A stretch of DNA of 64,000 nt from Streptomyces sp. NRRL F-5122. Lineage in GTDB: Bacteria; Actinomycetota; Actinomycetes; Streptomycetales; Streptomycetaceae. The DNA lies in assembly GCF_001507435.1 (NCBI RefSeq), contig NZ_LMWH01000037.1, positions 186,001-250,000 on the forward strand, read 5' to 3'. Below, one piece after another: positions 38,472-47,568 of this stretch. The notes beneath the pieces are model-generated. The model made no database searches, was not told where the DNA came from, and was given only the letters and a program-made list of their open reading frames with translations. Position 1 is the stretch's first letter. The number at the start of each line of letters is the position of its first letter. The position numbers and the translations under genes are program-made.

Positions 38472-39692
38472 ATGCGGCGCGGTGGACCTTCGGTGCTGGG
38501 AATCGTACTGGCCGGCGGGGAGGGGAAGCGGTTGATGCCGCTGACCACCGACCGCGCGAAACCGGCCGTGACCTTCGGCGGAACCTACCGCCTCGTCGAC
38601 TTCGTCCTGTCCAACCTCGTGAACGGCGACATCCTGCGCATCTGCGTGCTGACGCAGTACAAGTCGCACTCGCTGGACCGGCACATCACCACCACCTGGC
38701 GGATGTCCAGTCTGCTCGGCAACTACGTCACCCCCGTCCCGGCCCAGCAGCGGCTCGGTCCGCGCTGGTACCTGGGCAGCGCGGACGCCATCCTGCAGTC
38801 GCTGAACCTGATATACGACGAACAGCCCGAGTACGTGGCGGTGTTCGGCGCCGACCACGTCTACCGGATGGACCCGCGGCAGATGCTCGCCCGGCACATC
38901 GACAGCGGAGCGGGCGTGACCGTCGCGGGGATACGGGTGCCGCGCGCCGAGTCCCCCTCCTTCGGCGTGATCAGCCCGGGCTCGGACGGCCTGACCGTGG
39001 AGCGCTTCCTGGAGAAGCCCGCCGACCCGCCCGGGCTGCCGGACGACCCCGAGTGCGTCTTCGCCTCGATGGGCAACTACATCTTCACCACCAAAGCGCT
39101 GATCGAGGCGTTGCAGCGGGACGCCGAGGACCCGAACTCCGTACACGACATGGGGGGTTCGATCCTGCCGGCCCTCACCGACCGCGGTGAGGCGCAGCTG
39201 TACGACTTCAGCGCCAACCACGTGCCGGGCGAGACCAGCCGCGACCGGGGGTACTGGCGGGACGTCGGCACGCTGGACGCGTACTACGACGCCCATATGG
39301 ACCTGATCGCGGAGCGGCCGGCCTTCAATCTCTACAACCGCAGCTGGCCGATCTACACACACTCCGGTCAGCTGTCGCCCGCCCGCTTCAACGCCGGCGG
39401 CATCGCCAGCGAGTCGATCATCAGCGCGGGGTGCCTGATCCGGGGGCAGGTGACGCAGTCGGTGCTGTCTCCGGGCGTCGTCGTGGACCCCGGTGCCGTC
39501 GTGCAGGGTTCGGTCCTGCACGACAACGTCCACGTGGGACGGGGCGCGATCGTGCGCGGAGCCATCCTCGACAAGAACGTCGAAGTGCCGCCGGGCGCGA
39601 CGATCGGTGTCAACCCGGACCGGGACACGGAGCTGTACACGGTGTCGAAGGGCGGGGTGATCGCGCTGGGGAAGGGGCAGCACGTGCCGTAG
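38472..39692 (+). CDS. glgC: Glucose-1-phosphate adenylyltransferase
   Basis: A 406-residue ADP-glucose pyrophosphorylase. The catalytic loop [16 protein letters not shown] is near residue 10, [10 protein letters not shown] follows, GTADAI-type GSADAILQS lies near residue 101, and a beta-helix C-terminal domain ends in [11 protein letters not shown]. It converts glucose 1-phosphate and ATP to ADP-glucose, normally under allosteric control by sugar phosphates. With the upstream glgA it forms the first two steps of glycogen/trehalose-linked glucan synthesis. A strong terminator follows. Confidence 0.95.
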   Translation: MRRGGPSVLGIVLAGGEGKRLMPLTTDRAKPAVTFGGTYRLVDFVLSNLVNGDILRICVLTQYKSHSLDRHITTTWRMSSLLGNYVTPVPAQQRLGPRWYLGSADAILQSLNLIYDEQPEYVAVFGADHVYRMDPRQMLARHIDSGAGVTVAGIRVPRAESPSFGVISPGSDGLTVERFLEKPADPPGLPDDPECVFASMGNYIFTTKALIEALQRDAEDPNSVHDMGGSILPALTDRGEAQLYDFSANHVPGETSRDRGYWRDVGTLDAYYDAHMDLIAERPAFNLYNRSWPIYTHSGQLSPARFNAGGIASESIISAGCLIRGQVTQSVLSPGVVVDPGAVVQGSVLHDNVHVGRGAIVRGAILDKNVEVPPGATIGVNPDRDTELYTVSKGGVIALGKGQHVP

Positions 39693-39697
39693 GCGCT

Positions 39698-39739
39698 CCG
39701 GACCGTGTGCCCCCGCGGCAGCCGGGGCACACGGTCCGG
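39698..39739 (+). terminator. Terminator of glgA-glgC
   Basis: A 16-bp perfect stem (CCGGACCGTGTGCCCC and its complement) with a 10-nt loop begins 5 nt past the glgC stop. Confidence 0.8.
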
Positions 39740-40309
39740 CCACCCGAATGACGCACCGGAGGGGCCCTCGGCAGGCAGGGCCCGTCACCGGCCGCCTATC
39801 GTCGCCCATGAGCACTTGCCGATCGGCCCGGGAGCGCGGGGACGCTCCGGCAACGGGCCTCGGGCACATGGCGGGGGGACGACGAAAGCGAGGTCGGACA
39901 TGACCGACGCAGGCGTGCACCCGCCTCTCCGCGGGCGAGCGTGTCCCCGGACGCGCTCCTCGCGCGCGGCCCCCACGACGCCGTCGGCGGCGGCATCCTC
40001 TCCCGGACCCCGAACGGTCCACCTGTCCTGACATCCCCACGGCGGCCCCGCCACCGATCCGGCCCGCCCCGAACCGCTCCCCGCCGCGGGACGGGACATC
40101 CGGACCCCGGACGGTGAACTCTTCCCGGCTCCTTGGGCGTTCCACGGCGGCAGACCGTCCTTCGCCGACTCCCCGCACCCGTGCTGCCCCGCTGCCGGGC
40201 ACCGGTCTTCCGCGACGCGCCCCAGGTCAACCGCTTCGGATGCTCCGGAATCCGACACGGCGCCACCACCATGTGGACAACGATGTCGATCCCCCGGAGG
40301 TCTTCCCAG
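39740..40309. other. Intergenic region, 570 bp, before the GH92 gene
   Basis: No ORF here has a ribosome-binding site and consistent codon bias. It should contain the GH92 promoter and possibly an operator, but no confident -35/-10 pair and no CTAATG half-site like those of the LacI cluster was found. Confidence 0.5.
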
Positions 40310-42640
40310 ATGAGATGGACCCGGCGCCTGCGCCTCGCCGCCGCGGGCGCGGTCGCGGCCTCTGCCCTGTGCTCCCCGCCGGCCACCCCGGCCGCCGATC
40401 CGCCCGACGGCAGACTCACCGACCTGGTCAACCCTTTCATCGGCACGCAGAACGAAGGCAACACCTTCCCCGGTGCCGCCGTTCCCTTCGGCATGGTCCA
40501 GCTCTCCCCGGACACCGGGCACAGAACCGGCTACGACTACACCCAGCAACGGATCCGCGGCTTCTCCCTCGTCCACCTCTCCGGCGTCGGCTGCGCCATC
40601 GGCGGGGATCTGCCCGTGCTGCCGACGACCGGTGACGTCACGGAGACGGACTACGCCAAGTACGCGGCCACGTTCAGCCACGCCGACGAGCAGGCGAGCC
40701 CCGGCTACTACCGGGTCCGACTCGGCGACGGCATCCAGGCCGAACTGACGGCGACCGCACGCACCGGAGTGCAGCGGTACACGTTCCCGGCCACCGGCAA
40801 GGCCAATGTGCTGCTCAACGCGGGCCAGGCGCTGCACAGGAACATCTCCTCCAACGTAGAGATCCTCGACGACCGCACCGTGCGCACCACGATCACGGGC
40901 AGCGGCTTCTGCCGCTCCACGCGCCCGTACACGGTCCACACGGTCACCCGCTTCAGCCGCCCCTTCACGGCACACGGAACCTGGTACCAGGACTCGATCA
41001 CCCCGAAGGCGACGAAGTCCTCGGGCCCCGGGCGCAACGGCGCCTACGTCACGTTCGACACCACCAAGGACCGGACGGTGGAGGCGAGGACCGCGCTGTC
41101 GTATGTGGACGCACGCGGCGCCGAGGCCAATCTCGCGGCCGCGCAGGCCGGTTCGTTCGACGAGGTCCGGGAGGCAGCCCGTCGCGCCTGGGAGGACCGC
41201 CTGGACGACGTCCGGGTACAGGGAGGCGACCGCACCCTGCGGACCACCTTCTACTCGTCCCTGTACCGGTCGTTCCTCGCGCCGAACATCGGCAGTGACG
41301 CCGACGGCCGCTACAGAGGCTGGGACCAGCGGATCCACCGCGTCAACGGGTTCACGTACTACCAGAACTGGTCCCTGTGGGACACCTACCGCACCCAGGC
41401 CCAGCTACTGTCCCTGCTCGCCCCGCGCGAGGCCCGCGACATGGCGCTCTCCGTGCTCGAGATCGACGCGCAGGGCGGCTGGCTGCCCAAGTGGGGCTAC
41501 GGCACGGTCGAGACGAACATCATGAGCGGCGACCCGGTGACCCCGTTCCTCACCCACGCCTACCAGCAGGGGCTGCTGAAGGGATACGAGGAGCGGGCCT
41601 ACCGTGCGCTGAAGAAGAACGCGGACGGCGTTCCCCCCGCCAACACCATGTACGTGGGCCGGGAGTCGAACCGGGAGTACATCGCGAACGGCTTCGCGCC
41701 CTACATCAAGAACCGTCCGTACTCCAAGCCGGGCGACTCCGACTACCACTACGGCGCCTCGGTGACCCTGGAGTACGCGCTGTCCGACGCGATGCTCGCC
41801 CAGATGGCACGCGACCTGGGCCATGACGCGGACGCGGCGCGCTATGCCGCCCGCTCGCGGAACTACCGGAACGTCTTCGACCGGTCGACCGGCTTCTTCC
41901 GCGCCCGGGACGCGTCCGGCGCCTTCGCGGGGCCGGCCGACCCGGCCAAGAGCGTGGGCTTCCACGAGGGCACCGCCTGGCAGTACCAGTGGCTCGTGCC
42001 GCAGGACCTGCGTGGCATGGTCGGTCTCATCGGAGGCGACCGCGCGGCCAACGACCGGCTCGACGCCTTCTTCGCCTACGACCGACTGCTCAAGGACCCC
42101 GTGGGGACCGCGCGCGATGTCTGGGTGAACGGGCCGTACGCCTACTACAACGCGGACAAGTACAACCCGCAGAACGAGCCCGACCTCATCGCCCCGTACA
42201 CGTACCTCTCCACCGGCCAGCCCTGGAAGACGACCGACGTGGTGCACGCGGCGCTGACCCTGTTCACCGACGGGCCGACGGGCATGACCGGCAACGACGA
42301 CCTCGGCACCATGTCCGCCTGGAACGTGCTCTCGTCGATCGGGATCTTCCCCGTGCAGCCCGGATACCGCACCTGGGGGCTGACCACGCCCGTGTTCGAC
42401 CGGGTCGACCTGGCGCTGGACCGGGCGTACTACCCGGGAGGGCGACTGACCGTCACCGCGCCCGGCACGTCCGGCAGCCAGCGGTACATCCAGGGGGTGC
42501 GCGTCGACGGAAAGGCCCACGAACGGACGTACATCACCACCGACACATTGCGCCGTCCGAGCACGCTGGAGTTCACGGTCGGCGCGCGGCCGTCCGGGTG
42601 GGGCACGGCACCGAAGGCGGCGCCACCCGCGCTGAAGTGA
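40310..42640 (+). CDS. Secreted GH92 alpha-mannosidase
   Basis: A 776-residue GH92 exo-alpha-mannosidase, calcium-dependent and inverting, usually acting on alpha-1,2 links of high-mannose N-glycans or fungal mannan. A signal peptide covers about residues 1-30 (CSPPATPAAD). The N-terminal domain starts at DLVNPFIGTQNEGNTFPGA, and the C-terminal catalytic domain has the signature GNDDLGTMSAW near residue 661, where the usual Gln before MSAW is Thr. GGWLPKWGYG and SGDPVTPFLTHAY mark the active-site cleft. ATG 40310 has GGAGG upstream. It stands alone, with its own terminator. Confidence 0.93.
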   Translation: MRWTRRLRLAAAGAVAASALCSPPATPAADPPDGRLTDLVNPFIGTQNEGNTFPGAAVPFGMVQLSPDTGHRTGYDYTQQRIRGFSLVHLSGVGCAIGGDLPVLPTTGDVTETDYAKYAATFSHADEQASPGYYRVRLGDGIQAELTATARTGVQRYTFPATGKANVLLNAGQALHRNISSNVEILDDRTVRTTITGSGFCRSTRPYTVHTVTRFSRPFTAHGTWYQDSITPKATKSSGPGRNGAYVTFDTTKDRTVEARTALSYVDARGAEANLAAAQAGSFDEVREAARRAWEDRLDDVRVQGGDRTLRTTFYSSLYRSFLAPNIGSDADGRYRGWDQRIHRVNGFTYYQNWSLWDTYRTQAQLLSLLAPREARDMALSVLEIDAQGGWLPKWGYGTVETNIMSGDPVTPFLTHAYQQGLLKGYEERAYRALKKNADGVPPANTMYVGRESNREYIANGFAPYIKNRPYSKPGDSDYHYGASVTLEYALSDAMLAQMARDLGHDADAARYAARSRNYRNVFDRSTGFFRARDASGAFAGPADPAKSVGFHEGTAWQYQWLVPQDLRGMVGLIGGDRAANDRLDAFFAYDRLLKDPVGTARDVWVNGPYAYYNADKYNPQNEPDLIAPYTYLSTGQPWKTTDVVHAALTLFTDGPTGMTGNDDLGTMSAWNVLSSIGIFPVQPGYRTWGLTTPVFDRVDLALDRAYYPGGRLTVTAPGTSGSQRYIQGVRVDGKAHERTYITTDTLRRPSTLEFTVGARPSGWGTAPKAAPPALK

Positions 42641-42653
42641 CCTCACACGTCTC

Positions 42654-42690
42654 ATAAAGTCCCGCCTCTCTCGGAGAGGCGGGACTTTAT
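42654..42690 (+). terminator. Terminator of the GH92 gene
   Basis: A 17-bp perfect inverted repeat (ATAAAGTCCCGCCTCTC and its complement) around a TCG loop, starting 13 nt past the stop. It is unusually A+T-tipped for this genome and could act on both strands. Confidence 0.85.
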
Positions 42691-42785
42691 CTGCTGTTAA
42701 CTGAGCGTAGCCTGATCGTACTTGACCGTAATCGCCAGTCGGAGGTTGACTTCGTGTTCTCCCATCGTCGACGCGAGGCAAGCCA

Positions 42786-44147
42786 TTGACTTCCGACCTG
42801 CTCGCACCACTCGACCTGGCGTTCTGGAACATCGAATCCGCCCGCCATCCGATGCACCTGGGCGCCCTCGGGGTGTTCGCGTGCAACTCGCCCACCGCGG
42901 GTGCCCACGCCGCCGATCTGCTGGCGGGTCGTGCCGCCGCGGTGCCCGGGCTGCGCATGCGGATCCGCGACGTGTGGCTGCCGGACGGACGGCTGAGGCG
43001 GGCCCTCCCCGCGGCGCGCCTCCCGCTCGCCCTGGGCGGCGCGGCCCGCGAGCCCGCACCCGACTTCGACCCCCTCGACCACGTAAGGCTGCAGGCGCCC
43101 ACCGCCGACTTCCACGCCGCCGCCGGACGGCTCATGGAGCGCCCGCTGGAGCGCGGCCGACCGCCGTGGGAGGCGCATGTGCTGCCGGGGGAGTCCGGCA
43201 CCTCCTTCGCCGTCCTGTTCAAGTTCCACCACGCGCTCGCCGACGGACTGCGCGCCCTCACGCTGGCAGCCGCGGTCATGGACCCGATGGACATGCCCGC
43301 GCCCCGGCCGCGCCCCCAGGCTCCTGCCCGCGGCCTTCTGCCGGACATGCGCAGACTGCCGGGTCTGCTGCGCGGCACGCTCGCCGACGTGGGCCGCGCC
43401 CTCGACATCGGCGCCTCCGTCGCCGTGTCGACCCTCGGGACGCGCTCGTCGTCCGCGCTCATCTCCGAGCCCAGCGGCACCCGCCGCACCGCCGGCGTCG
43501 CCGTCGACCTCGACGACGTGCACCGGGTGCGCAAGTCGGCGGGCGGAACCGTCAACGACGTCTTGATCGCGGTCGTCGCGGGCGCACTGCGCCGATGGCT
43601 CGACGAGCGCGGCGACGGCAGCGCCGGCGTCGAGCCCCGAGCCCTGATCCCGGTCTCCAACCGCCGCCCGCGCACCGCGCAGCCGCAGGGCAACCGGCTC
43701 TCCGGCTATCTGATACGGCTTCCGGTGGGCGATCCGGACCCGTTGCAGCGGCTGCGGAGGGTCCGCACGGCCATGGACCGCAACAAGGACGCCGGGCCCA
43801 ACCGGGGCGCGGGTGCCGTCGCGCTGCTCGCCGACCATGTGCCCGCGCTGGGCCACCGGCTGGGCGGACCGCTCGTCAGCCAGGCCGCCCGGCTGTGGTT
43901 CGACATCCTGGTCACCAGCGTCCCGCTGCCGAGTCTCGGCCTGAAGCTCGGCGGCAACCCGCTCGCCGAGATCTATCCGCTCGCCCCGCTGGCCCGTGGC
44001 CAGTCCCTGGCGGTGGCGATCTCGACCTACCGCGGCCGGGTCCACTACGGGTTCGTCGCGGACGCGCGCGCGGTGCCGGACCTGGCGCGCCTGGCGCGCG
44101 CGGTGCCGGACGAGGTGGAGACGCTGCTGGCGGCCTGCCGCGTCTGA
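42786..44147 (+). CDS. Wax ester synthase/diacylglycerol acyltransferase (WS/DGAT)
   Basis: A 453-residue bifunctional acyltransferase that makes triacylglycerol or wax esters from acyl-CoA. The catalytic HHxxxDG is seen as HHALADG near residue 150; the N-terminus LLAPLDLAFWNIESARHPMHLGAL is typical, as is PRALIPVSNRR. It starts at a rare TTG (42786), supported by the match of the first residues to the family and a GAGG upstream; there is no nearby ATG or GTG. An SDR gene follows, perhaps part of the same lipid pathway. Confidence 0.9.
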   Translation: MTSDLLAPLDLAFWNIESARHPMHLGALGVFACNSPTAGAHAADLLAGRAAAVPGLRMRIRDVWLPDGRLRRALPAARLPLALGGAAREPAPDFDPLDHVRLQAPTADFHAAAGRLMERPLERGRPPWEAHVLPGESGTSFAVLFKFHHALADGLRALTLAAAVMDPMDMPAPRPRPQAPARGLLPDMRRLPGLLRGTLADVGRALDIGASVAVSTLGTRSSSALISEPSGTRRTAGVAVDLDDVHRVRKSAGGTVNDVLIAVVAGALRRWLDERGDGSAGVEPRALIPVSNRRPRTAQPQGNRLSGYLIRLPVGDPDPLQRLRRVRTAMDRNKDAGPNRGAGAVALLADHVPALGHRLGGPLVSQAARLWFDILVTSVPLPSLGLKLGGNPLAEIYPLAPLARGQSLAVAISTYRGRVHYGFVADARAVPDLARLARAVPDEVETLLAACRV

Positions 44148-44163
44148 GCGGTTCGTCACACCC

Positions 44164-44201
44164 GTCGAGGGCGGCCGTGCCGGTGCGCGGCCGCCCTCGA
44201 C
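44164..44201 (+). terminator. Terminator after the WS/DGAT gene
   Basis: A 14-bp perfect stem (GTCGAGGGCGGCCG and its complement) with a 10-nt loop, 16 nt past the stop. Confidence 0.75.
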
Positions 44202-44375
44202 GCTGTCCGGCCGCGAGGCGTGCGCCGATGCGGAGAGCTCCCGGGCCCCCGACCGGACCTGCCGCTGTTCGCTGATCATCACGGGTTTGGAGACCCGGCC
44301 GTGCGCTCCGTAAAATTCGCTGTTCGAAGGCGAGCGCGGTCGGAGCGCTGCGCGGGAGCGAGGAACGGCAGCGCG

Positions 44376-45863
44376 ATGACGGTGACAGAGGACGGCCTGG
44401 CAGCCGCCGGCCCGGCGGCCATGGACGACACGGCGTACGGGCGCGGCATCGACCCGGAGCGACTGGCCGTCTGCCTCGGCGTGCTCGCGGAACTCGACGA
44501 CCTCGACGTGGACCACCCGGACGCGATCAGGGTGCGCCGGGCCACCTCGCACATCTACCGCTCGGTCAAGCAGCGCCGCCGCCAGGAACGCCGTGCTGCC
44601 AAGACCGCCCACGACAAGGCGGTCACCGAGGCCACGGCGACCGGGTCCGCGCAGCGCATCGACGACGAGACCGAGGGCATCCTGCCGTCCTCCGTCACCG
44701 AGTCCGGCCAGATCGCCGGCATACTCCAGCGCCCGCGCTCCTGCTATGTGTGCAAGTCCCGCTATGTCGAGGTCGACTACTTCTACCACCAGCTCTGCCC
44801 GAACTGCGCCGACGAGAACCGGTCCCGCCGCGAGGCCCGAGCCGACCTCACCGGCAAGCGCGCCCTGCTGACCGGCGGCCGCGCAAAGATCGGCATGTAC
44901 ATCGCGCTGCGGCTGCTGCGGGACGGTGCCCACACCACCATCACCACGCGCTTCCCGAACGACGCGATCCGCCGCTTCAAGGCGCAGCCGGACAGCGACG
45001 AGTGGATCCACCGGCTGAAGATCGTCGGTATCGACCTGCGCGACCCGGCCCAGGTGGTGGCGCTGGCCGACTCGGTGGCCGCCGAGGGTCCCCTGGACAT
45101 CCTGATCAACAATGCGGCGCAGACCGTGCGCCGCTCCCCGCAGGCCTACAGCGAACTGGTCGCCGCCGAGTCCGCCCCGCTGCCCGCGGGTGAACTGCCG
45201 TCCGCCGAGGTCATCGGCGCCTTCGGCTCCGGAGCCGTGGCCGCGCTGCCGGTGGCCGGCGGCGCACTGACGGCGCAGGACGTCACCGGTCTCGCCCTGG
45301 TCTCGGGTTCCGCCTCCCTGGAGCGGATCGCGGCCGGCACGGCGATCGACGCGGGCGGGCTCGTACCCGACCTGCACGACACCAACAGCTGGATCCAGGC
45401 GGTCGAGGAGGTCACACCGGTCGAGCTGCTCGAGGTGCAACTGTGCAACTCGACGGCGCCGTTCATCCTGATCAGCCGACTGCGGGCGGCGCTGGCCGGC
45501 TCCGCGGCCCGGCGGACCTACATCGTGAACGTCTCCGCCATGGAGGGCGTCTTCAGCCGCGGCTACAAGGGCGCCGGCCACCCGCACACCAACATGGCCA
45601 AGGCCGCTCTGAACATGCTCACGCGCACGAGCGCCCAGGAGATGTTCGAGAAGGACCACATCCTGATGACCGCCGTCGACACCGGCTGGATCACCGACGA
45701 GCGCCCGCATCCGGACAAGGTGCGGCTGGCACAGGAGGGCTTCCACGCTCCGCTGGACCTCGTCGACGGAGCGGCCCGGGTATACGATCCGATTGTGCGC
45801 GGCGAGCAGGGCGAAGACCTGTACGGCGTCTTCCTGAAGGACTACGCCCCCGGGAAGTGGTGA
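44376..45863 (+). CDS. Zinc-ribbon/short-chain dehydrogenase-like fusion protein
   Basis: A 495-residue protein in two parts. The N-terminal 170 residues are charged and helical and contain CYVCKSRYVEVDYFYHQLCPNC near residue 125, a four-cysteine ribbon. The SDR domain begins with KRALLTGGRAKIGMY near residue 168 and has the structural ILINNAAQ. The region of the usual S-x12-Y-x3-K active site reads SAMEGVF...GHPHTNMAKAAL: Ser and Lys are kept, but the Tyr before AKAAL is Thr and the spacing is longer. An ordinary dehydrogenase activity is therefore uncertain. It lies after the WS/DGAT gene but behind a terminator. ATG 44376 is the likely start. Confidence 0.8.
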   Translation: MTVTEDGLAAAGPAAMDDTAYGRGIDPERLAVCLGVLAELDDLDVDHPDAIRVRRATSHIYRSVKQRRRQERRAAKTAHDKAVTEATATGSAQRIDDETEGILPSSVTESGQIAGILQRPRSCYVCKSRYVEVDYFYHQLCPNCADENRSRREARADLTGKRALLTGGRAKIGMYIALRLLRDGAHTTITTRFPNDAIRRFKAQPDSDEWIHRLKIVGIDLRDPAQVVALADSVAAEGPLDILINNAAQTVRRSPQAYSELVAAESAPLPAGELPSAEVIGAFGSGAVAALPVAGGALTAQDVTGLALVSGSASLERIAAGTAIDAGGLVPDLHDTNSWIQAVEEVTPVELLEVQLCNSTAPFILISRLRAALAGSAARRTYIVNVSAMEGVFSRGYKGAGHPHTNMAKAALNMLTRTSAQEMFEKDHILMTAVDTGWITDERPHPDKVRLAQEGFHAPLDLVDGAARVYDPIVRGEQGEDLYGVFLKDYAPGKW

Positions 45864-45963
45864 TCCGGAAGCGGTCCGCAGGGCGGCGACGCGCCGCCCC
45901 CGGCGTGTGGCCCGCCGCCAAGTGGGAACTCGACCTGTCGTGAGTACCGCGCAAGGAGTTCTC

Positions 45964-46197
45964 ATGGCCATTCCACACGAGATCGATCCACGCGCCACCG
46001 GCGATCCGCGAAACGTCTACACGAGCGACGAGCAGTTCTACCGGTCCGACCGTCCGGAGCAGCCCGTCCTGCCCGAGGACCGGCCGCGTGGTGGCAGGCC
46101 GGCCGACCCGGTGAGGCACCGCAGCACCTGGGCGACCGTGGCGCTGGTCGCAGGGATCATCCTCTTGGTCCTCGTCGGGATCGCACTGTTCCCGTGA
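45964..46197 (+). CDS. Small single-pass membrane protein, 77 aa
   Basis: A strong AAGGAG precedes ATG 45964. The N-terminal half is polar and acidic (EIDPRATGDPRNVYTSDEQFY), followed by a basic patch (RHRST) and one C-terminal hydrophobic helix WATVALVAGIILLVLVGIALF ending in Pro. It is a tail-anchored type protein with the N-terminus inside. No family was recognised. Confidence 0.65.
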   Translation: MAIPHEIDPRATGDPRNVYTSDEQFYRSDRPEQPVLPEDRPRGGRPADPVRHRSTWATVALVAGIILLVLVGIALFP

Positions 46198-46249
46198 GCG
46201 ATCGCCACCTTTCGAGTCAGTCGTCACGAACGAGGTGACGCCCGTGACA

Positions 46250-46690
46250 TCAGATCTGATGCGGCGCACATGAGCGCAATCGATGCTGGATGGCGTACGT
46301 CCCGGAGGCGAAGGACTCCGGGACGTACGCGGGTCCGACCCGAGGTCCGCCGTCGGCCGGCAGGTCCGCGCCGGTGATCCGGCCGGTCGCGTCCGACGCC
46401 GGTCGGAGCACGGCGCGCGATGTCCTCGGGCTCACCGATGCGGCCCAGCGGCAGCCCCGCGGCGACGGCGTCCTCGGCGTGCTCGCCCATCCAGGCCCGC
46501 CAGACGCACTGGACGAGCCGCAGCGGTGCCTCCACGTTGACGGTGAACGGCACCGCCCGCGGGTCCCGCGGGCGGTGACGCACACCTGGGCGCCGACCGC
46601 GGCGAGCGCCCCCGCCACGGCCCTTCCGATCCCGCGTGACCCACCGGTGACGACGGCCACCCTGCCCTGGAGCCCGTACGGCGACTTCAT
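46250..46690 (-). pseudogene. Decayed short-chain dehydrogenase, SDR pseudogene
   Basis: The start is a normal SDR N-terminus, GRVAVVTGGSRGIGRAVAGAL, but the frame shifts after VCVTARG. The next recognisable piece, TVNVEAPLRLVQCVWRAWMGE, lies in another frame and skips the NNAG region. Then EDAVAAGLPLGRIGEPEDIAR follows with the whole Y-x3-K segment missing, and the sequence returns to the first frame for SDATGRITGADLPADGG. Two internal deletions and compensating frameshifts make an active enzyme impossible. The ends of the gene are intact. Confidence 0.7.
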
Positions 46691-46863
46691 CCGCGTGCCG
46701 TCTCATGATGCTCCGTCAGATGACTGACCGGCGAGGTACGTCAGGACGAAATTCGCTGGCCGTTCCGATGACCGGCCGCCTAGCCTCACGCACAGTCCTC
46801 GCCCCGCCGGGCCGGCCCGGAGCCGCCGCCCGTACCGTCCGACCCCGAGGAAGGCCGCCGACC

Positions 46864-47568
46864 GTGAACGTCCCTCACATCCTGCTGTCCGGCATCGTCG
46901 GCTCGACGGCGTACGGGCTCGCGCACGCCGGCTCCGACGTGGACCGGCTCGGCGTCTTCGCCGTGCCCACGCAGAAGCTGCACGGCTTGCACCCGCCGAA
47001 GGAGTCCCTCGTCGGTACCGATCCCGACCGGACCTTCCACGAGGCCGCGAAATGGTGTCGGCTCGCGCTCGGCGGCAACCCCAGCGCGACGGAAGTGGTG
47101 TGGCTGGCGGACGAGTTGTACGAGGTCCGCACCCCGCTCGGCGACGAGCTGATCGGCATCCGCGCGTCGTTCCTGTCCGCCCGGCGTGTTCGGGCCGCCT
47201 ATCTGGGCTACGCCACCCAGCAGGTCAGGAGGCTGGAGTCGAAGGGCGACCGGGACCCGTCGGCGGACGTGCGCAGGCGCACCGCCAAACACGCACGCCA
47301 TCTGAAGCGGCTGTGCCACCAGGGACTGGAGCTGTACTCCACCGGACAGCTGACCGTGCGTCTGGAGGACCCGCAGGACTACCGCGCGTTCGGCGAGCGC
47401 GTGGCCGAGGACGCCACGGTCGCGCGGTCCTTGCTGCGGCACTACGAGAACGCCTTCGACGAGGCGCGCTGCGTGCTGCCGCAGGAGCCGGACGAGGCGG
47501 CCGCCGAGTCCTGGCTGCACCGGGTCCGTGCCCACTTCTACGCACCGGAGGCGGCCCTCACCCGCTGA
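46864..47568 (+). CDS. Predicted nucleotidyltransferase (RlaP/DNA-polymerase-beta-like)
   Basis: A 234-residue protein of the Nuc-transf (PF10127-like) type. The GS motif and the metal-binding Asp pair are in GSTAYGLAHAGSDVDRLG near residue 11, followed by the helical KHARHLKRLCHQGLEL. Relatives near RNA-repair genes are called RlaP, but no ligase or Hen1 homologue is next to it here. The start is GTG 46864 with GAGGAAGG upstream. Its last 31 bp overlap the end of the convergent GT87 gene. Confidence 0.85.
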   Translation: MNVPHILLSGIVGSTAYGLAHAGSDVDRLGVFAVPTQKLHGLHPPKESLVGTDPDRTFHEAAKWCRLALGGNPSATEVVWLADELYEVRTPLGDELIGIRASFLSARRVRAAYLGYATQQVRRLESKGDRDPSADVRRRTAKHARHLKRLCHQGLELYSTGQLTVRLEDPQDYRAFGERVAEDATVARSLLRHYENAFDEARCVLPQEPDEAAAESWLHRVRAHFYAPEAALTR

